Source of the DNA: Methylobacter sp. KS41
GTDB lineage: Bacteria; Pseudomonadota; Gammaproteobacteria; Methylococcales; Methylomonadaceae
Reading direction: 5' to 3'
DNA length: 64,000 nucleotides
NCBI GenBank assembly: GCA_002862125.1
Contig: PHSP01000001.1
Span: forward strand, 1,212,501-1,276,500
The number at the start of each line of letters is the position of its first letter. Within the stretch, counting starts at the first letter, position 1. This document shows, one piece after another, positions 1-9,102 of this stretch. The translations under genes were made by a program, and so were the position numbers. The notes below the pieces were generated by a model. The model saw only the letters and a program-made list of their open reading frames with translations, was not told the origin of the DNA and made no database searches.

Positions 1-783
1 AGCTCCGGTAACATCAAAGACATCCTTGGCTTTCGCAGGCAAAGAGTGCACTTGATCACTCTGTATCAGCGTCATACCCGCCTCTCCGCGCGTCAATAAC
101 AACGTTGGAATTTGAAAACGCGTCAAAAGCTCTCGCCCTTTTTCGATCAAATGCTGCTCATTTTCACAAGCCCCCACCACAGCTAGTAATTCAGCCAAGT
201 TTGGCGTTATCAGATCCGCCTGGGCATAACATTGATAATCTACGCCTTTGGGATCCACCAAAACCTTAACACCAGCTTGCTTGGCTGCAATAATATACGT
301 TGAAACATCAGCCAGAGTTCCCTTGCCATAATCCGAAAAGACAACCACATTGCTTTCCTGAAAATGCCTAACAAAAGCCTTCTTCAAGGCATCTCGATCA
401 AATTTTACCGGTGTTTCTTCAAAATCAAGCCGAATCAATTGCTGATGCTGTGCCATGACGCGTAGTTTACAGATGCTACGCAACGACTTCTCAACAACAA
501 AATCGCAAACCACTCCTTCAGCTTGAAGCAATTGTCTTATAATTTCGCTCTCGGCATCATCGCCGACAACGCCCAATAAAGTAACCTTGCCGCCTAATTT
601 AGCGATATTAAGAGCGACATTGCCTGCACCGCCAATACGGTCTTCAATAGACTTAACCTTTACTACCGGTACGGGCGCTTCTGGAGAAATACGCGAAGCC
701 TGTCCTGACCAATAGCGATCCAGCATAACATCACCGATGACAATAATACGAGCCTCTTCAAACTCAGGTGTTTTTAATAACAC
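1..783 (-). CDS. hldE: Bifunctional heptose kinase/adenylyltransferase HldE, kinase part (partial at window edge)
   Basis: N-terminal 261 codons of HldE (RfaE); the gene runs off the left edge of the window. The domain belongs to the ribokinase/PfkB family and phosphorylates D-glycero-beta-D-manno-heptose 7-phosphate in the ADP-heptose pathway for LPS inner core. Visible marks are IGDVMLD near residues 16-22, GGAGNVA at 51-57 and the DVTGA start of the catalytic DTGAGD-type signature at the very edge. The start is taken as GTG at 783, because a TAA stop lies immediately upstream in frame. It overlaps the end of gmhA by 20 bp, which fits translational coupling of two consecutive heptose-pathway enzymes. 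The C-terminal cytidylyltransferase-like domain is outside the window, so its presence is assumed from the family. Confidence 0.93.
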   Translation of the reverse strand, partial: MLLKTPEFEEARIIVIGDVMLDRYWSGQASRISPEAPVPVVKVKSIEDRIGGAGNVALNIAKLGGKVTLLGVVGDDAESEIIRQLLQAEGVVCDFVVEKSLRSICKLRVMAQHQQLIRLDFEETPVKFDRDALKKAFVRHFQESNVVVFSDYGKGTLADVSTYIIAAKQAGVKVLVDPKGVDYQCYAQADLITPNLAELLAVVGACENEQHLIEKGRELLTRFQIPTLLLTRGEAGMTLIQSDQVHSLPAKAKDVFDVTGA

Positions 784-1339
784 TTAAAGCCTCCTCAATC
801 GCTCCACACCACCAGTGACCAATTAAAATGTGGGCCTCTTGAATTCTTGCTGTCACCACGGAAGGAACAATAACTGAAATCGTAGCTTTTTTACTCAGCT
901 CTCCACCCTCGCACCCGGTTAATGCAATAACAATCATGCCTTTTGACTTTGCCGCATCGACAGCGCTTAGTATATTTTTACTTTTCCCTGATGTGGAAAT
1001 GGCAATCAAACAATCCTTCTCATTACCGAGAGCCTCAACCTGACGTGAAAAAACTGTTTCAAAATCATAATCGTTGGCATGTGCAGTCAAAATTGAGCTG
1101 TCTGTAGTCAAGGCAATGGCCGCCAAAGCTTGGCGCTTTTTTTCATAGCGCACCACAAACTCAGCGGCGATATGCTGACAGTCAGCAGCGCTGCCGCCAT
1201 TGCCACATAACAATACCTTTCCACCCTGCTTTAAGGTATTTATCAGCCGCTCTCCCGCAGCTTCAATCACCCCGCTGCAATCAGCCAATCGGGCTATCAT
1301 GGCCTGATGCTCTTCAAGCTCCGACATAAATATCTTCAA
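764..1339 (-). CDS. gmhA: Phosphoheptose isomerase GmhA
   Basis: Sedoheptulose-7-phosphate isomerase, the first committed step to ADP-heptose for LPS core; cytosolic, normally tetrameric. The protein is a single SIS domain of 191 residues, the usual family length. The phosphosugar-binding loop CGNGGSAAD is at residues 45-53 and the ISTSGKS loop follows at about 115-121. It lies directly upstream of hldE, the next enzyme of the pathway, and overlaps it. Its substrate sedoheptulose 7-phosphate is also a RuMP-cycle intermediate, so heptose synthesis draws on the carbon cycle encoded around 34-42 kb. Confidence 0.95.
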   Translation of the reverse strand: MKIFMSELEEHQAMIARLADCSGVIEAAGERLINTLKQGGKVLLCGNGGSAADCQHIAAEFVVRYEKKRQALAAIALTTDSSILTAHANDYDFETVFSRQVEALGNEKDCLIAISTSGKSKNILSAVDAAKSKGMIVIALTGCEGGELSKKATISVIVPSVVTARIQEAHILIGHWWCGAIEEALSVIKNT

Positions 1340-1375
1340 AATAACACCCCCTTCACAACAAAGACGTTCACGATA

Positions 1376-3130
1376 TTAAGCATTTTTTTCTGGATGTTCC
1401 TTAAACTGCATTTGATGCAATCGAGCGTATGCTCCATTTTTTTCAATAAGCTCTCCATGGGAGCCTTTTTCTATAATACGCCCATGATCAATCACTAAAA
1501 TCACATCTGCATTTTCAATAGTCGATAACCGGTGAGCTATAACCAGAGTCGTCCGGTTACGCATGACTTTTTGCAGCGCCGCCTGGATATAGCGCTCTGA
1601 TTCCGTATCCAATGCCGAGGTTGCTTCATCCAGTATCAGTATCGGCGCATCTTTCAATAGCGCTCTTGCCAACGCTAACCTTTGTCTTTGCCCGCCTGAC
1701 AACTTAACTCCATTTTCACCTATTTCCGTATCAAGCCCTTGTTCTAATTTACTTATAAATTCCATTGCATAAGCATCCGTTGCAGCAGCGATTATTTCAT
1801 TTCTGGTTGCCGTCGCGAGCGACCCGTAGGCTATGTTGTTGGCTATCGTATCATTGAATAGAGTGACTTGTTGATTAACCAATGCTATCTGCTTTCTTAA
1901 ATTTGCCAACTGATAGGTATTTATTTCCACGCCATCCAGCAGTATCTCACCGGTATCATGTGGATAAAAGCGTGAAACCAAATTGGCAAGCGTACTTTTA
2001 CCGCCGCCTGACGCCCCAACCAGAGCAATAGTCTGACCGGGCTCGGCCTTGAAACTTATGTCTTTTAGCGCCAGTTCATTAGCGCCCGCATATTGAAACG
2101 ACAGGTTTTTAAACTCCAGCTCGCCCTTGCACGTTTCGGCCTGATAAGCGCCTTCATCCGGCTCACCCGGCTCATCCAAAACCTCAAATAAAGATTCGGC
2201 GGCCGCGATGCCTTTTTGAATATCTCCATTTGCATCACTTAACTGCCTGATGGGCCGCGGCAATAAAAAAGCCGCAGTCAGGTAGCCGACAAACTCGCCA
2301 ACACTAGCCTGCTTCATGAAAAACAATGCCATATACATTAGAAATGACAACGCTATTGCAATGATTAACTGCATGATCGGATTGTGTACAGCCATAGTCG
2401 TAGACAGCTTTAGCGATTGCCTTTGATTATATAAACTGCTTTCCAAAAAACGTCGGCGCTCATATTCTTCCCCTCCATAACTAAGCACCACCCGATGACC
2501 ACTCACCAATTCCGAAGTAATGTGGGTCATATCACCAATCGAGTCCTGAATCTTCTTACTAATTCTCCGGAGGCGCTTGCTAACATAACTTACCAACGCC
2601 GCAATGATAGGCGTAATAACAATAAAAACCAGTGATAGCATCCAGTTTGAATAAAACAAATAGATTAACAAACCTATTGAAGTAAAGCCTTCCCTCACAA
2701 AAGTGCGAACGGAATCGGTAGTTGCCTGGGTAACCTGCCCAACATTGTTGGTTATCCTTGAAATCATATAACCGCTATTGTTCGCGTCAAAATATGCAGT
2801 GGGCAGCCGCGTGTATTGGTCAAATATCTCACATCTCAAAGCATGCACAACATTTGTTGAAACTTTGGCTAAAAAATAGTTGCCTATATAGGCGCCGATC
2901 CCATGCACTACAATTAATCCGCTAAACAATAACGGCAAATAATACATACCCTCTCGCGACTCAGATTGCAACGTATCAATAATATGTTTGATCAATGCAG
3001 CGAATAATGTCTGCGTACCCGAATACATCAGAAAGCCGGCGATACTGATTGCAAATAGACCTCGATGCGGCTTTACATAGGTCAGTAGCCGCTTATATAT
3101 TTGAGCGCTTGCTGTAGGGATTTTTTTCAT
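1376..3130 (-). CDS. msbA: Lipid A / LPS flippase MsbA (ABC exporter)
   Basis: ABC half-transporter of 584 residues that flips lipid A-core across the inner membrane. An N-terminal membrane domain (about residues 20-300, with hydrophobic segments near 25-50, 65-85, 150-182 and 252-290) is followed by a nucleotide-binding domain. Walker A is at 372-380 (GASGGGKST), the ABC signature LSGGQ at 477-481 and Walker B ILILDE at 497-502. Fusion order and length match MsbA. It lies between glycosyltransferases and gmhA in the LPS gene run, which supports LPS export rather than a drug exporter, although ABCB-type paralogues are hard to separate by sequence alone. Confidence 0.93.
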   Translation of the reverse strand: MKKIPTASAQIYKRLLTYVKPHRGLFAISIAGFLMYSGTQTLFAALIKHIIDTLQSESREGMYYLPLLFSGLIVVHGIGAYIGNYFLAKVSTNVVHALRCEIFDQYTRLPTAYFDANNSGYMISRITNNVGQVTQATTDSVRTFVREGFTSIGLLIYLFYSNWMLSLVFIVITPIIAALVSYVSKRLRRISKKIQDSIGDMTHITSELVSGHRVVLSYGGEEYERRRFLESSLYNQRQSLKLSTTMAVHNPIMQLIIAIALSFLMYMALFFMKQASVGEFVGYLTAAFLLPRPIRQLSDANGDIQKGIAAAESLFEVLDEPGEPDEGAYQAETCKGELEFKNLSFQYAGANELALKDISFKAEPGQTIALVGASGGGKSTLANLVSRFYPHDTGEILLDGVEINTYQLANLRKQIALVNQQVTLFNDTIANNIAYGSLATATRNEIIAAATDAYAMEFISKLEQGLDTEIGENGVKLSGGQRQRLALARALLKDAPILILDEATSALDTESERYIQAALQKVMRNRTTLVIAHRLSTIENADVILVIDHGRIIEKGSHGELIEKNGAYARLHQMQFKEHPEKNA

Positions 3131-3171
3131 ATTTTTGAGGATTTTAACAGACAGGTCTATTCCAGCTAGCG

Positions 3172-4002
3172 CTATGTTATGAGTTTTTGAAGATACTGGG
3201 AAACGCCTTTTTTTGCCAGAATATAATTCTGATCGTTTAGCCGCTCGATCAAGCGCTGATAATTCATATCCTGCTGGCTCTTATCATTTTGAGGATGCCA
3301 AAGATGCAACACAGGCACAGCAAAGCGGCCCTCCTTGCGTTTGATGCCAGCATGTATCAAACGAATGACCAGGTCAGAATCTTCATAACCCCATCCTTCA
3401 AACAGCTCATCAAAGCCATTGACCTGCGTAAAATCATTTTTCCACACGCCTAGATTACAAGTCATGGCTTTTTGCCACTTTTTGGGCTGGATATGCCTTA
3501 AGAAACCTAAAGGCAATTGAAAAAACCCGGAGAGCCGATTAATTTTTTTTTGTAACCTTAGCAAAATGAAATAGTAAAAAGATTTTGCATACAATGGAAT
3601 CCGCTGCTCAATAACTTTCCGCGTAAATGCTTCGCTTAATAAAACCCGGTTTCCTGGAACAAAAAACCCAATCGCGGCAAGTTGCCGATGCCGGGCGATA
3701 AAATCAGGCAAAAGAACACAGTCGCCATCAGTAAATACTAAATACTCTCCTTTACTCTGTGCAACCGCCTTATTTCTAATAGTTCCCGCTCTAAAACCAT
3801 GATCGTCATGATGAACATAGCTAATAGTTACCGGACTACCGGTACAATAGGCTTCGGTTAATTTAAGATTAGCCGGGCTGGAGCCGTCATCAGCAATGAT
3901 AATTTCAAAATGTCTATCCTGTTGGGCAAATAAACTTTCCAAACAAAGCCTTAATGCTGATGGCCAATTATAGGTAGTTACAATGACAGATATTAAGTTC
4001 AT
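3172..4002 (-). CDS. Family 2 glycosyltransferase (LPS core, GT-A with galactosyltransferase-type C-terminus)
   Basis: Glycosyltransferase of 276 residues. The N-terminus shows the GT2 fold (SVIVTTYNWPSALRLCLESL at residues 4-23, then IIIADDGS). A DGDCV motif near 93 plays the metal-binding DXD role. The C-terminal half carries NGFDELFEGWGYEDSDL, typical of the galactosyltransferase-like C-terminal module (Glyco_transf_7C) that contacts the acceptor. Its ATGA start overlaps the stop of the upstream glycosyltransferase by 4 bp, so the two are probably translated together. The sugar donor and acceptor cannot be read from the sequence; the place between O-antigen ligase and msbA points to LPS core assembly. 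Confidence 0.85.
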   Translation of the reverse strand: MNLISVIVTTYNWPSALRLCLESLFAQQDRHFEIIIADDGSSPANLKLTEAYCTGSPVTISYVHHDDHGFRAGTIRNKAVAQSKGEYLVFTDGDCVLLPDFIARHRQLAAIGFFVPGNRVLLSEAFTRKVIEQRIPLYAKSFYYFILLRLQKKINRLSGFFQLPLGFLRHIQPKKWQKAMTCNLGVWKNDFTQVNGFDELFEGWGYEDSDLVIRLIHAGIKRKEGRFAVPVLHLWHPQNDKSQQDMNYQRLIERLNDQNYILAKKGVSQYLQKLIT

Positions 4003-4754
4003 TCTTGACAGCTTTGCCGGGTTTGTAATTCCAGCAATTTAACATACTTATAATAGGTTCCTTCGGCATTGGAAATTGCCAGCATCAGACCTTGACGCCC
4101 ATCCAAAAAGCCGGCTTTAAGACAATAAGTACGAATAAAAGTCCAGAATGCTTTGAAAATAGCTTTACCTATCGATGATTGCACTTCTCCTTTTTGATAA
4201 AGCATTTCCGCGCCCAGAGATGAATAGCAATCAAGTTTATGCAAGACCTCATCCACGCTTACAAAGGCATCATGCAGCAGCGGTGATGTTAATTTACCGA
4301 TTTCACCCTGCACAACAATTCGCTCATGCACAACTGATTCAGTAAAATAGCCGGCATTACGGCGAAATAACCTGAGCACATAATCCGGCCACCAACCGCT
4401 ATGGCGGATTTGCCTGCCACAATAACTGGAAAGACGAGGTATTTCGTAGCCGTTAAACTGCTCCTGCTGGAGAGCTTTTTCAATTTGGGCCCGTAATTCC
4501 GGAGTAACCACTTCGTCGGCATCAATAGACAAAACCCAGTCTCCCTGAGCTTTATCCAAAGCGCGCTGTTTCTGGATACCAAAACCTATCCAGCCCGCAA
4601 TAAATACGCTATCGGTATATTGTTTGCATATTTCAACAGTATTATCTTCACTGCCTGAGTCGATTACGATAACTTCATCGGCCCATAAAACGGAATCCAG
4701 GCACCGGCCAATATGGGACGCTTCATTTTTGGTAATAATAATTACACTAAGCAT
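3999..4754 (-). CDS. WaaE/KdtX-type family 2 glycosyltransferase of LPS core
   Basis: Glycosyltransferase of about 251 residues with the GT2 signature SVIIITKNEASHIGRCLDSV at its N-terminus, VIDSGSEDNT, and a DADE metal-binding site (from LSIDADEVV). This arrangement is characteristic of the WaaE/KdtX group, which adds glucose to heptose I of the LPS inner core in enterobacteria. The ATG at 4754 is preferred over the longer reading to 4805: the protein then begins directly at the conserved MLSVIIITKNEA, and the start overlaps the stop of the O-antigen ligase by 8 bp, a coupled arrangement. Exact sugar specificity is inferred from family only. Confidence 0.85.
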   Translation of the reverse strand: MLSVIIITKNEASHIGRCLDSVLWADEVIVIDSGSEDNTVEICKQYTDSVFIAGWIGFGIQKQRALDKAQGDWVLSIDADEVVTPELRAQIEKALQQEQFNGYEIPRLSSYCGRQIRHSGWWPDYVLRLFRRNAGYFTESVVHERIVVQGEIGKLTSPLLHDAFVSVDEVLHKLDCYSSLGAEMLYQKGEVQSSIGKAIFKAFWTFIRTYCLKAGFLDGRQGLMLAISNAEGTYYKYVKLLELQTRQSCQE

Positions 4755-5994
4755 TGCATTTTTCAACGCTGACATCGGCTTGAATAGCGGCGAAACACAA
4801 AGCAATCATAACGGCAAACCAGTGACCTTCTGTGTAATCCATAATTGGTGTATTAAATAAACTTGTCACAATCAATGTAAGCATAAGACCTTGAGCCAGC
4901 CATTTTTCTTTATCGGGCAATTTTCGCGACTGATAATACTGACTGGCAAGAAATCCTATATAAATTAACAACCCTAAAAGACCTAATTGAACGCCTATCA
5001 TAATGAATTCATTGTGCGGATTTTTTGATAACATTAATTCGTTACTGGCAACCCTTTGGTATTCGTTTGCAAAACTACCTGTTCCATGCCCAAACAATGG
5101 CTTTTCGGCAATAAGCTTTAATGAATATTTCCAGAACATATAACGCTGCCCCATGGATGATGGAGTTTGTTTGGCATCCGGATGCAAATCAGATTGTATA
5201 TTTACAACGCCTTCGTTGATTCGAGTAGCCTTATCCGAATAATTAAGGAAAAGTGCCAACATGATAGCTATAACTGGCACCGTGAGCAAAAGCATCCGCT
5301 TAGTGAAACGTTGCACTCCGAATAATAAAACTAATGAAACGGCAATTAATTGTCCTGTACGACCTTCAACCATAAAAAAAAGGTTGTACACGCACAACAT
5401 GAACAGAACCAAGTACAGTTTCGCATAAAGTTTGCCGTCATATACTTTATGTGCGCAAAAAAAAGCAAAAAAAGCGATCAAAATGCTATGGGTAATGCGG
5501 CTCTTGAAGGAGGGGCCGCTCAGCACGTTATAATCCAGGAGACCTATAACCATTAGATAGGAAATCAACAGGCTAAGCAAGGATGCAATAACAAAGGCTA
5601 ACCATGCCCAACTGCGATAACGCTCTGTAGTTAAAAATGAGCACAAGACTGGAATAAATATCAACTTCCTGTATTTCGACAGCATGGAAATGGATTCGCC
5701 ATAAGGTGCGCTGCCATAACATAATCCAATAATAAAGCACGAAAATAGCAGCAACGACCAGACAGCAACGGAGTTTTTCTTTAATATGCCGGGTAGCTCC
5801 AAAAATTTGGCAGAAAAAATCCATAATAAGCCCAGCACAATTGATAAAATTGTCGTCAAGCTGGTGGAAAAATAAATAGCGCCTATCAATAGAGCTATAC
5901 AAATATTACCATATTCAGACAACCTCACTTGAAGTTGATGCGCCTCGTTTTTAGTGGGAAATATTCGCATAGTTAAAATTAAATAGACTAACAA
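4747..5994 (-). CDS. waaL: O-antigen ligase family membrane protein (WaaL-like)
   Basis: Polytopic inner-membrane protein of 415 residues with about ten or more hydrophobic segments and one large periplasmic loop. The loop contains GHGTGSFANEY followed by NPHNEFIMIGVQLGLLG, the conserved Wzy_C/WaaL signature with the essential His. Such proteins transfer polymerised O-antigen, or single sugars, from undecaprenyl diphosphate to lipid A-core. It is the first gene of the minus-strand LPS run (waaL - two GT2 - msbA - gmhA - hldE) and so probably carries the operon promoter upstream of 5994. A Wzy polymerase is a possible alternative, but the context of core glycosyltransferases favours ligase. 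Confidence 0.82.
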   Translation of the reverse strand: MLVYLILTMRIFPTKNEAHQLQVRLSEYGNICIALLIGAIYFSTSLTTILSIVLGLLWIFSAKFLELPGILKKNSVAVWSLLLFSCFIIGLCYGSAPYGESISMLSKYRKLIFIPVLCSFLTTERYRSWAWLAFVIASLLSLLISYLMVIGLLDYNVLSGPSFKSRITHSILIAFFAFFCAHKVYDGKLYAKLYLVLFMLCVYNLFFMVEGRTGQLIAVSLVLLFGVQRFTKRMLLLTVPVIAIMLALFLNYSDKATRINEGVVNIQSDLHPDAKQTPSSMGQRYMFWKYSLKLIAEKPLFGHGTGSFANEYQRVASNELMLSKNPHNEFIMIGVQLGLLGLLIYIGFLASQYYQSRKLPDKEKWLAQGLMLTLIVTSLFNTPIMDYTEGHWFAVMIALCFAAIQADVSVEKCNA

Positions 5995-6402
5995 TTTCTT
6001 AGAATTAAAAATTCCTCCTATTTTATCGTAGCCGTGAAAATTTTGTCGATTGATCTGTTTTTGGGCTGCCTGTTATGCCTGTTAATTTAATACGCTCAAA
6101 ATTTAAAATGACTATTGATTATTTGCAGCCTCTAATTCGAGAAAAATGATGTGAGTGATTTTTATGCATATTTTCTAAGATTCGGGTTTCTTCAGGCTAT
6201 AGCAACTTGTCATTTAGCGCGGCACAAAAACAAAAGCGTTTGAAAAATAAAAAGATAACCTGTCACCCTCTCTATGACTTTGTTAAAATGCTTTTCACCA
6301 GCCACTATCCAGCTTACTTTATTGCCCAACAAGACAATAGGCTGTTTCATCGATCGGCTCTGGCATCCGATTCAGCATGTTTAAATAATTCAGGAAACAA
6401 AA
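5995..6402. promoter_or_regulatory. Divergent intergenic region, LPS operon / methyltransferase
   Basis: 408 bp between the divergent waaL-like gene and the methyltransferase. It is AT-rich and must hold both promoters. An open frame from 6207 to 6458 crosses the methyltransferase start in another frame and has no recognisable content. I see no convincing RNA gene, repeat or strong hairpin here. Confidence 0.4.
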
Positions 6403-7176
6403 ATGATCCCCCAATCCAGGAGCGGTATTTTTCAAACAGCTTTAAAACTAAAAAATGAAGGTCGACTATACGATCTAGCGGATAAAGCATCTGAAGACAC
6501 GTTTAGAGGCAGTATCGACCGTTTCTGCATAATTGCGTATGAACTGAGAAACTGTAAGAAAGTTTTAGATATTGGTTCTGGCGCAGGCATATTATTATCG
6601 CTGCTTCATGAACTCGGTCATGAATGTTATGCAGTTGATATTGTAGACAATCGTCAGAAATTTCCTCTGACATTCGATAAAATCAACGAATTCAAAATCT
6701 GTAATGTGGAAGTCGATAGCTTGCCTTGGCCGGATAATTATTTTGATGCCGTAGTCTGTTGTCAGGCGCTGGAACACTTTTCTCATTCACATCTTCCGGC
6801 CGTCATGGAAATGCACAGAGTGTTACGAAAAGAGGGCATTTTAGAGCTGGATGTTCCCAATGTAGCCTGTTTTAGAAATAGAAGCAGGCTACTCAGGGGA
6901 AAACATATCACTTACGACTATGAAAAACATTATTTATACGCCGAGCCAATCTTGTATAAAGGCATGTCTTTTTATCCGGATCGGCACAATAGGGAATTCA
7001 CAAAGAAAGAATTGGAAATTTTATTCGATGCAGCCGGCTTTAAAAGCAGGAATGTATCTTTTTTAAAAAGCCGGCGCTATCGAACCGGCTCGGAAAAAAT
7101 AAAATCAATATTGACATCGTTTAAAGACATGGCGCCTTCATTGAGGAAATCACTTATAGGCTTTGGCGTAAAATAA
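6403..7176 (+). CDS. Class I SAM-dependent methyltransferase
   Basis: Protein of 257 residues with a Methyltransf_11-type fold. Motif I VLDIGSGAGILLSLL is at about residues 49-63, the acidic end of strand 2 is AVDI, motif II/III is LPWPDNYFDAVVCCQALEH, and a post-motif RVLRKEGILELDVPN follows. The substrate is unknown; flanking heptosyltransferase and O-antigen ligase genes suggest a surface sugar or lipid carrier, but that is context only. The ATG at 6403 follows an AGGAAAC-like ribosome-binding site. The 3' end overlaps the convergent heptosyltransferase by 23 bp, so the two transcripts share antisense ends. Confidence 0.82.
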   Translation: MIPQSRSGIFQTALKLKNEGRLYDLADKASEDTFRGSIDRFCIIAYELRNCKKVLDIGSGAGILLSLLHELGHECYAVDIVDNRQKFPLTFDKINEFKICNVEVDSLPWPDNYFDAVVCCQALEHFSHSHLPAVMEMHRVLRKEGILELDVPNVACFRNRSRLLRGKHITYDYEKHYLYAEPILYKGMSFYPDRHNREFTKKELEILFDAAGFKSRNVSFLKSRRYRTGSEKIKSILTSFKDMAPSLRKSLIGFGVK

Positions 7177-8260
7177 GTTGAATTGTCTCTTTGACGCGAT
7201 GAACAGGCAATAGATCAAGGCATAGGCTTCGACTTTGCTGATGCTTATCGCAACCTTCTAATTGACAGGGGACGCAGTCGCCTTCACCCTGAATCAAGCT
7301 GATATTATTTTGCTGCTGGCTGCCGGTTTTATGAAAAGGATTAATGTTTTGGTTAAATCCATAAGGCCATGGAGCCCATAATACCGGATTGGTCGGTCCG
7401 TAAAGCGCAATAACAGGGATTCCGGTTGCGGCAGCCAAATGAGTAATGCCGGTGTCAGGGCCGATAAATATTTTTGCCCCGGCAACAATGCCGGCAAGCT
7501 GCGCCAATGAAACCCGGCCAGCTATATTAACGGTATCCTCGGGAAGTTGACGTTGAATATTGGCGACATAATCGATTTCCTCTTGGGCAGGCCCTCCCGA
7601 AAGGATCAGTTTTAAACCCAGGTTTTTAAGATAAATGCCTACTTCAATCCATCCTTCAATCGTCCATTGCTTGTATGTCCATTGCGGATGCGTATGCAGC
7701 ACGGCATACGCATCCTTGTCAGCCAAAAAATGGAATTGTTCCGCTAACTGCTGATTGCCGCCAATTTGCGGCGGAACCAGTGAAAAACACCGTGGAACAT
7801 TGATCAAATCAAGTAATTTCAGGTGTTGCAAGACTGCGTGTGTGTTTTCGCCGTCAAACTCTGTCCAGCGTTGCACAAAAAAACGTTTCCACCAGCCTGT
7901 AGTGTTTTTCGCCGGAACTACGGCAACCCGTACTGGCGATGCAAGTAATGTGCACAAGAAGGGGCGGTCACCGGCTTGTGTAGCTATGGCGAGATCATAG
8001 CATCTAAAAAGTTGACGCACCAAAGACCAATAGTCCGCAAACTTTGGACGATTTGGGATAGTAATAATATTATTAATATCGGGATTGCCTTCGAGCATGG
8101 CAGCCGTATTACGAAATACCAGCACATCAAGCCGGGTATCAGGATAGGCCTGTCGCAACGAGCGTAATAGAGGTGTTGTCAGCAAGACATCACCAAGGTA
8201 TCGCATTACAATTACTAAGATTCTTCCCGGTGTTGGTTGCAAGGATTGCTTGCTATTCAT
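7154..8260 (-). CDS. LPS heptosyltransferase, family GT9 (WaaQ/heptosyltransferase III-like)
   Basis: GT9 protein of 368 residues that would transfer heptose from ADP-heptose to the LPS inner core at the cytoplasmic face. The N-terminus RILVIVMRYLGDVLLTTPLL is the family signature. The C-terminal nucleotide-sugar domain has GPDTGITHLAAATGIPVIAL and the GPTNPVLWAPWPYG segment, with a cysteine-containing C-terminal element (GDCVPCQLEGCD) seen in heptosyltransferase III-type proteins. The GT9 family and role are clear; which heptose position is used is not. It is transcribed toward the plus-strand methyltransferase, with overlapping 3' ends. Confidence 0.88.
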   Translation of the reverse strand: MNSKQSLQPTPGRILVIVMRYLGDVLLTTPLLRSLRQAYPDTRLDVLVFRNTAAMLEGNPDINNIITIPNRPKFADYWSLVRQLFRCYDLAIATQAGDRPFLCTLLASPVRVAVVPAKNTTGWWKRFFVQRWTEFDGENTHAVLQHLKLLDLINVPRCFSLVPPQIGGNQQLAEQFHFLADKDAYAVLHTHPQWTYKQWTIEGWIEVGIYLKNLGLKLILSGGPAQEEIDYVANIQRQLPEDTVNIAGRVSLAQLAGIVAGAKIFIGPDTGITHLAAATGIPVIALYGPTNPVLWAPWPYGFNQNINPFHKTGSQQQNNISLIQGEGDCVPCQLEGCDKHQQSRSLCLDLLPVHRVKETIQLILRQSL

Positions 8261-8268
8261 TGTCCGGC

Positions 8269-8640
8269 TTATACATTTTCTTTTTCATTTAATATATCCG
8301 GGTTTGGCATTAAAAGAAAATTAAACATCCTGATCATCAACGCGTATCCATGATTTGTTAACGAATGGTAAATATAGATGCTCAATATTTCTTCAATCGA
8401 TCCATGCTGCGGCTCAATGATAATCTTTTTTGGCCTATAAGTTTCCAAGCTCAATGAGCTATATACTTTAAAATCCATTGCTTCAATAACCATTTATAAG
8501 ACATCGATTTGCTTTCCCCAGCAAGGGCTCTTCAATGACTTCATCCAATATTTTTGAAACCAGTTCCGTAGTTTCATAAATGGCATTATTGCCAGCCACA
8601 ACGGCATACCATTTCAGCCTGAACTCCCGGCTTTGGATAA
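8269..8640 (-). pseudogene. Decayed C-terminal remnant of a FkbM-type methyltransferase
   Basis: An open frame of 74 codons (8269-8493) reads EAMDF...LETYRPKKIIIEP...LTNHGYAL. This matches the C-terminal part of FkbM-family SAM methyltransferases, in which the SIDVEG motif is followed by ...dfxxyrPkxIxIE...LxxxGY. A TAA stop lies immediately upstream of its first ATG. Just before it, in the same region, the reading contains QIDV, as if the conserved IDVEG segment had been broken by a small deletion. Another frame upstream (to about 8640) stays open without a start. The piece is far shorter than the family (about 230-280 residues), so I read it as a remnant in a region of LPS gene turnover. 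A small intact hypothetical protein is the alternative. Confidence 0.4.
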
Positions 8641-8673
8641 GCTATTAAAAGACTGCTCCACAACCCTACATGT

Positions 8674-9102
8674 TTATACAGTTGCAGTATTTAACCAAAG
8701 ATCATGCTTATTACACATACTCAGCGCGTAAATCTGACCATTGTAATCCTGTAGCGTAAACGTTGATATTGCCGCCTTGTCCTTGGCCGGATCAAACATG
8801 CGCTCTTCTAAAAACTTATGGTTTTGATCCAGTAAAACGTGTTTGACAATATAGTGCGCGTGGCCTTTCATTTCATGCGGGGTCACAACTTTTACAGTAG
8901 TCTTTCCGTCCGCTTTTTCTATTTCTATGTTGGGTACATGGGTTGCAACCTTCTCACTCCAGCGGCCAGGATCTTCCTTGGTATAATATATATCGCTAGA
9001 TCCCTTTGCCTGTTTTTCACTATTGGCCAAGACCATTGTTGGCGCGGCAATGCCCGCGCCAAGACCAACTGCGCTTATGCGAATAAAATCACGACGTTCC
9101 AT
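8674..9102 (-). CDS. Tat-exported superoxide reductase-like protein (neelaredoxin/desulfoferrodoxin family)
   Basis: Protein of 142 residues with a twin-arginine type leader (ERRDFIR at residues 2-8, hydrophobic stretch to about 27). The mature part matches class II superoxide reductases. His55 sits in a THVPNIE segment, His76 and the HAHY pair (81, 83) in the HPM...HYI-like segment, and Cys130 and His133 in CNKHDLW; together these can supply the four-His, one-Cys mononuclear iron site. Such proteins reduce superoxide to peroxide without forming oxygen. Export to the periplasm is unusual for the family but known for related Tat-leader proteins. The gene has a GGGGAAA ribosome-binding site and stands alone, near the copper-protein genes at 10.8-12.5 kb. 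Confidence 0.72.
   Translation of the reverse strand: MERRDFIRISAVGLGAGIAAPTMVLANSEKQAKGSSDIYYTKEDPGRWSEKVATHVPNIEIEKADGKTTVKVVTPHEMKGHAHYIVKHVLLDQNHKFLEERMFDPAKDKAAISTFTLQDYNGQIYALSMCNKHDLWLNTATV

Noticed and set aside
6207-6458. 83-codon open frame upstream of and overlapping the methyltransferase start
   Set aside because: Different frame from the clear methyltransferase, no family-like composition and no good ribosome-binding site.
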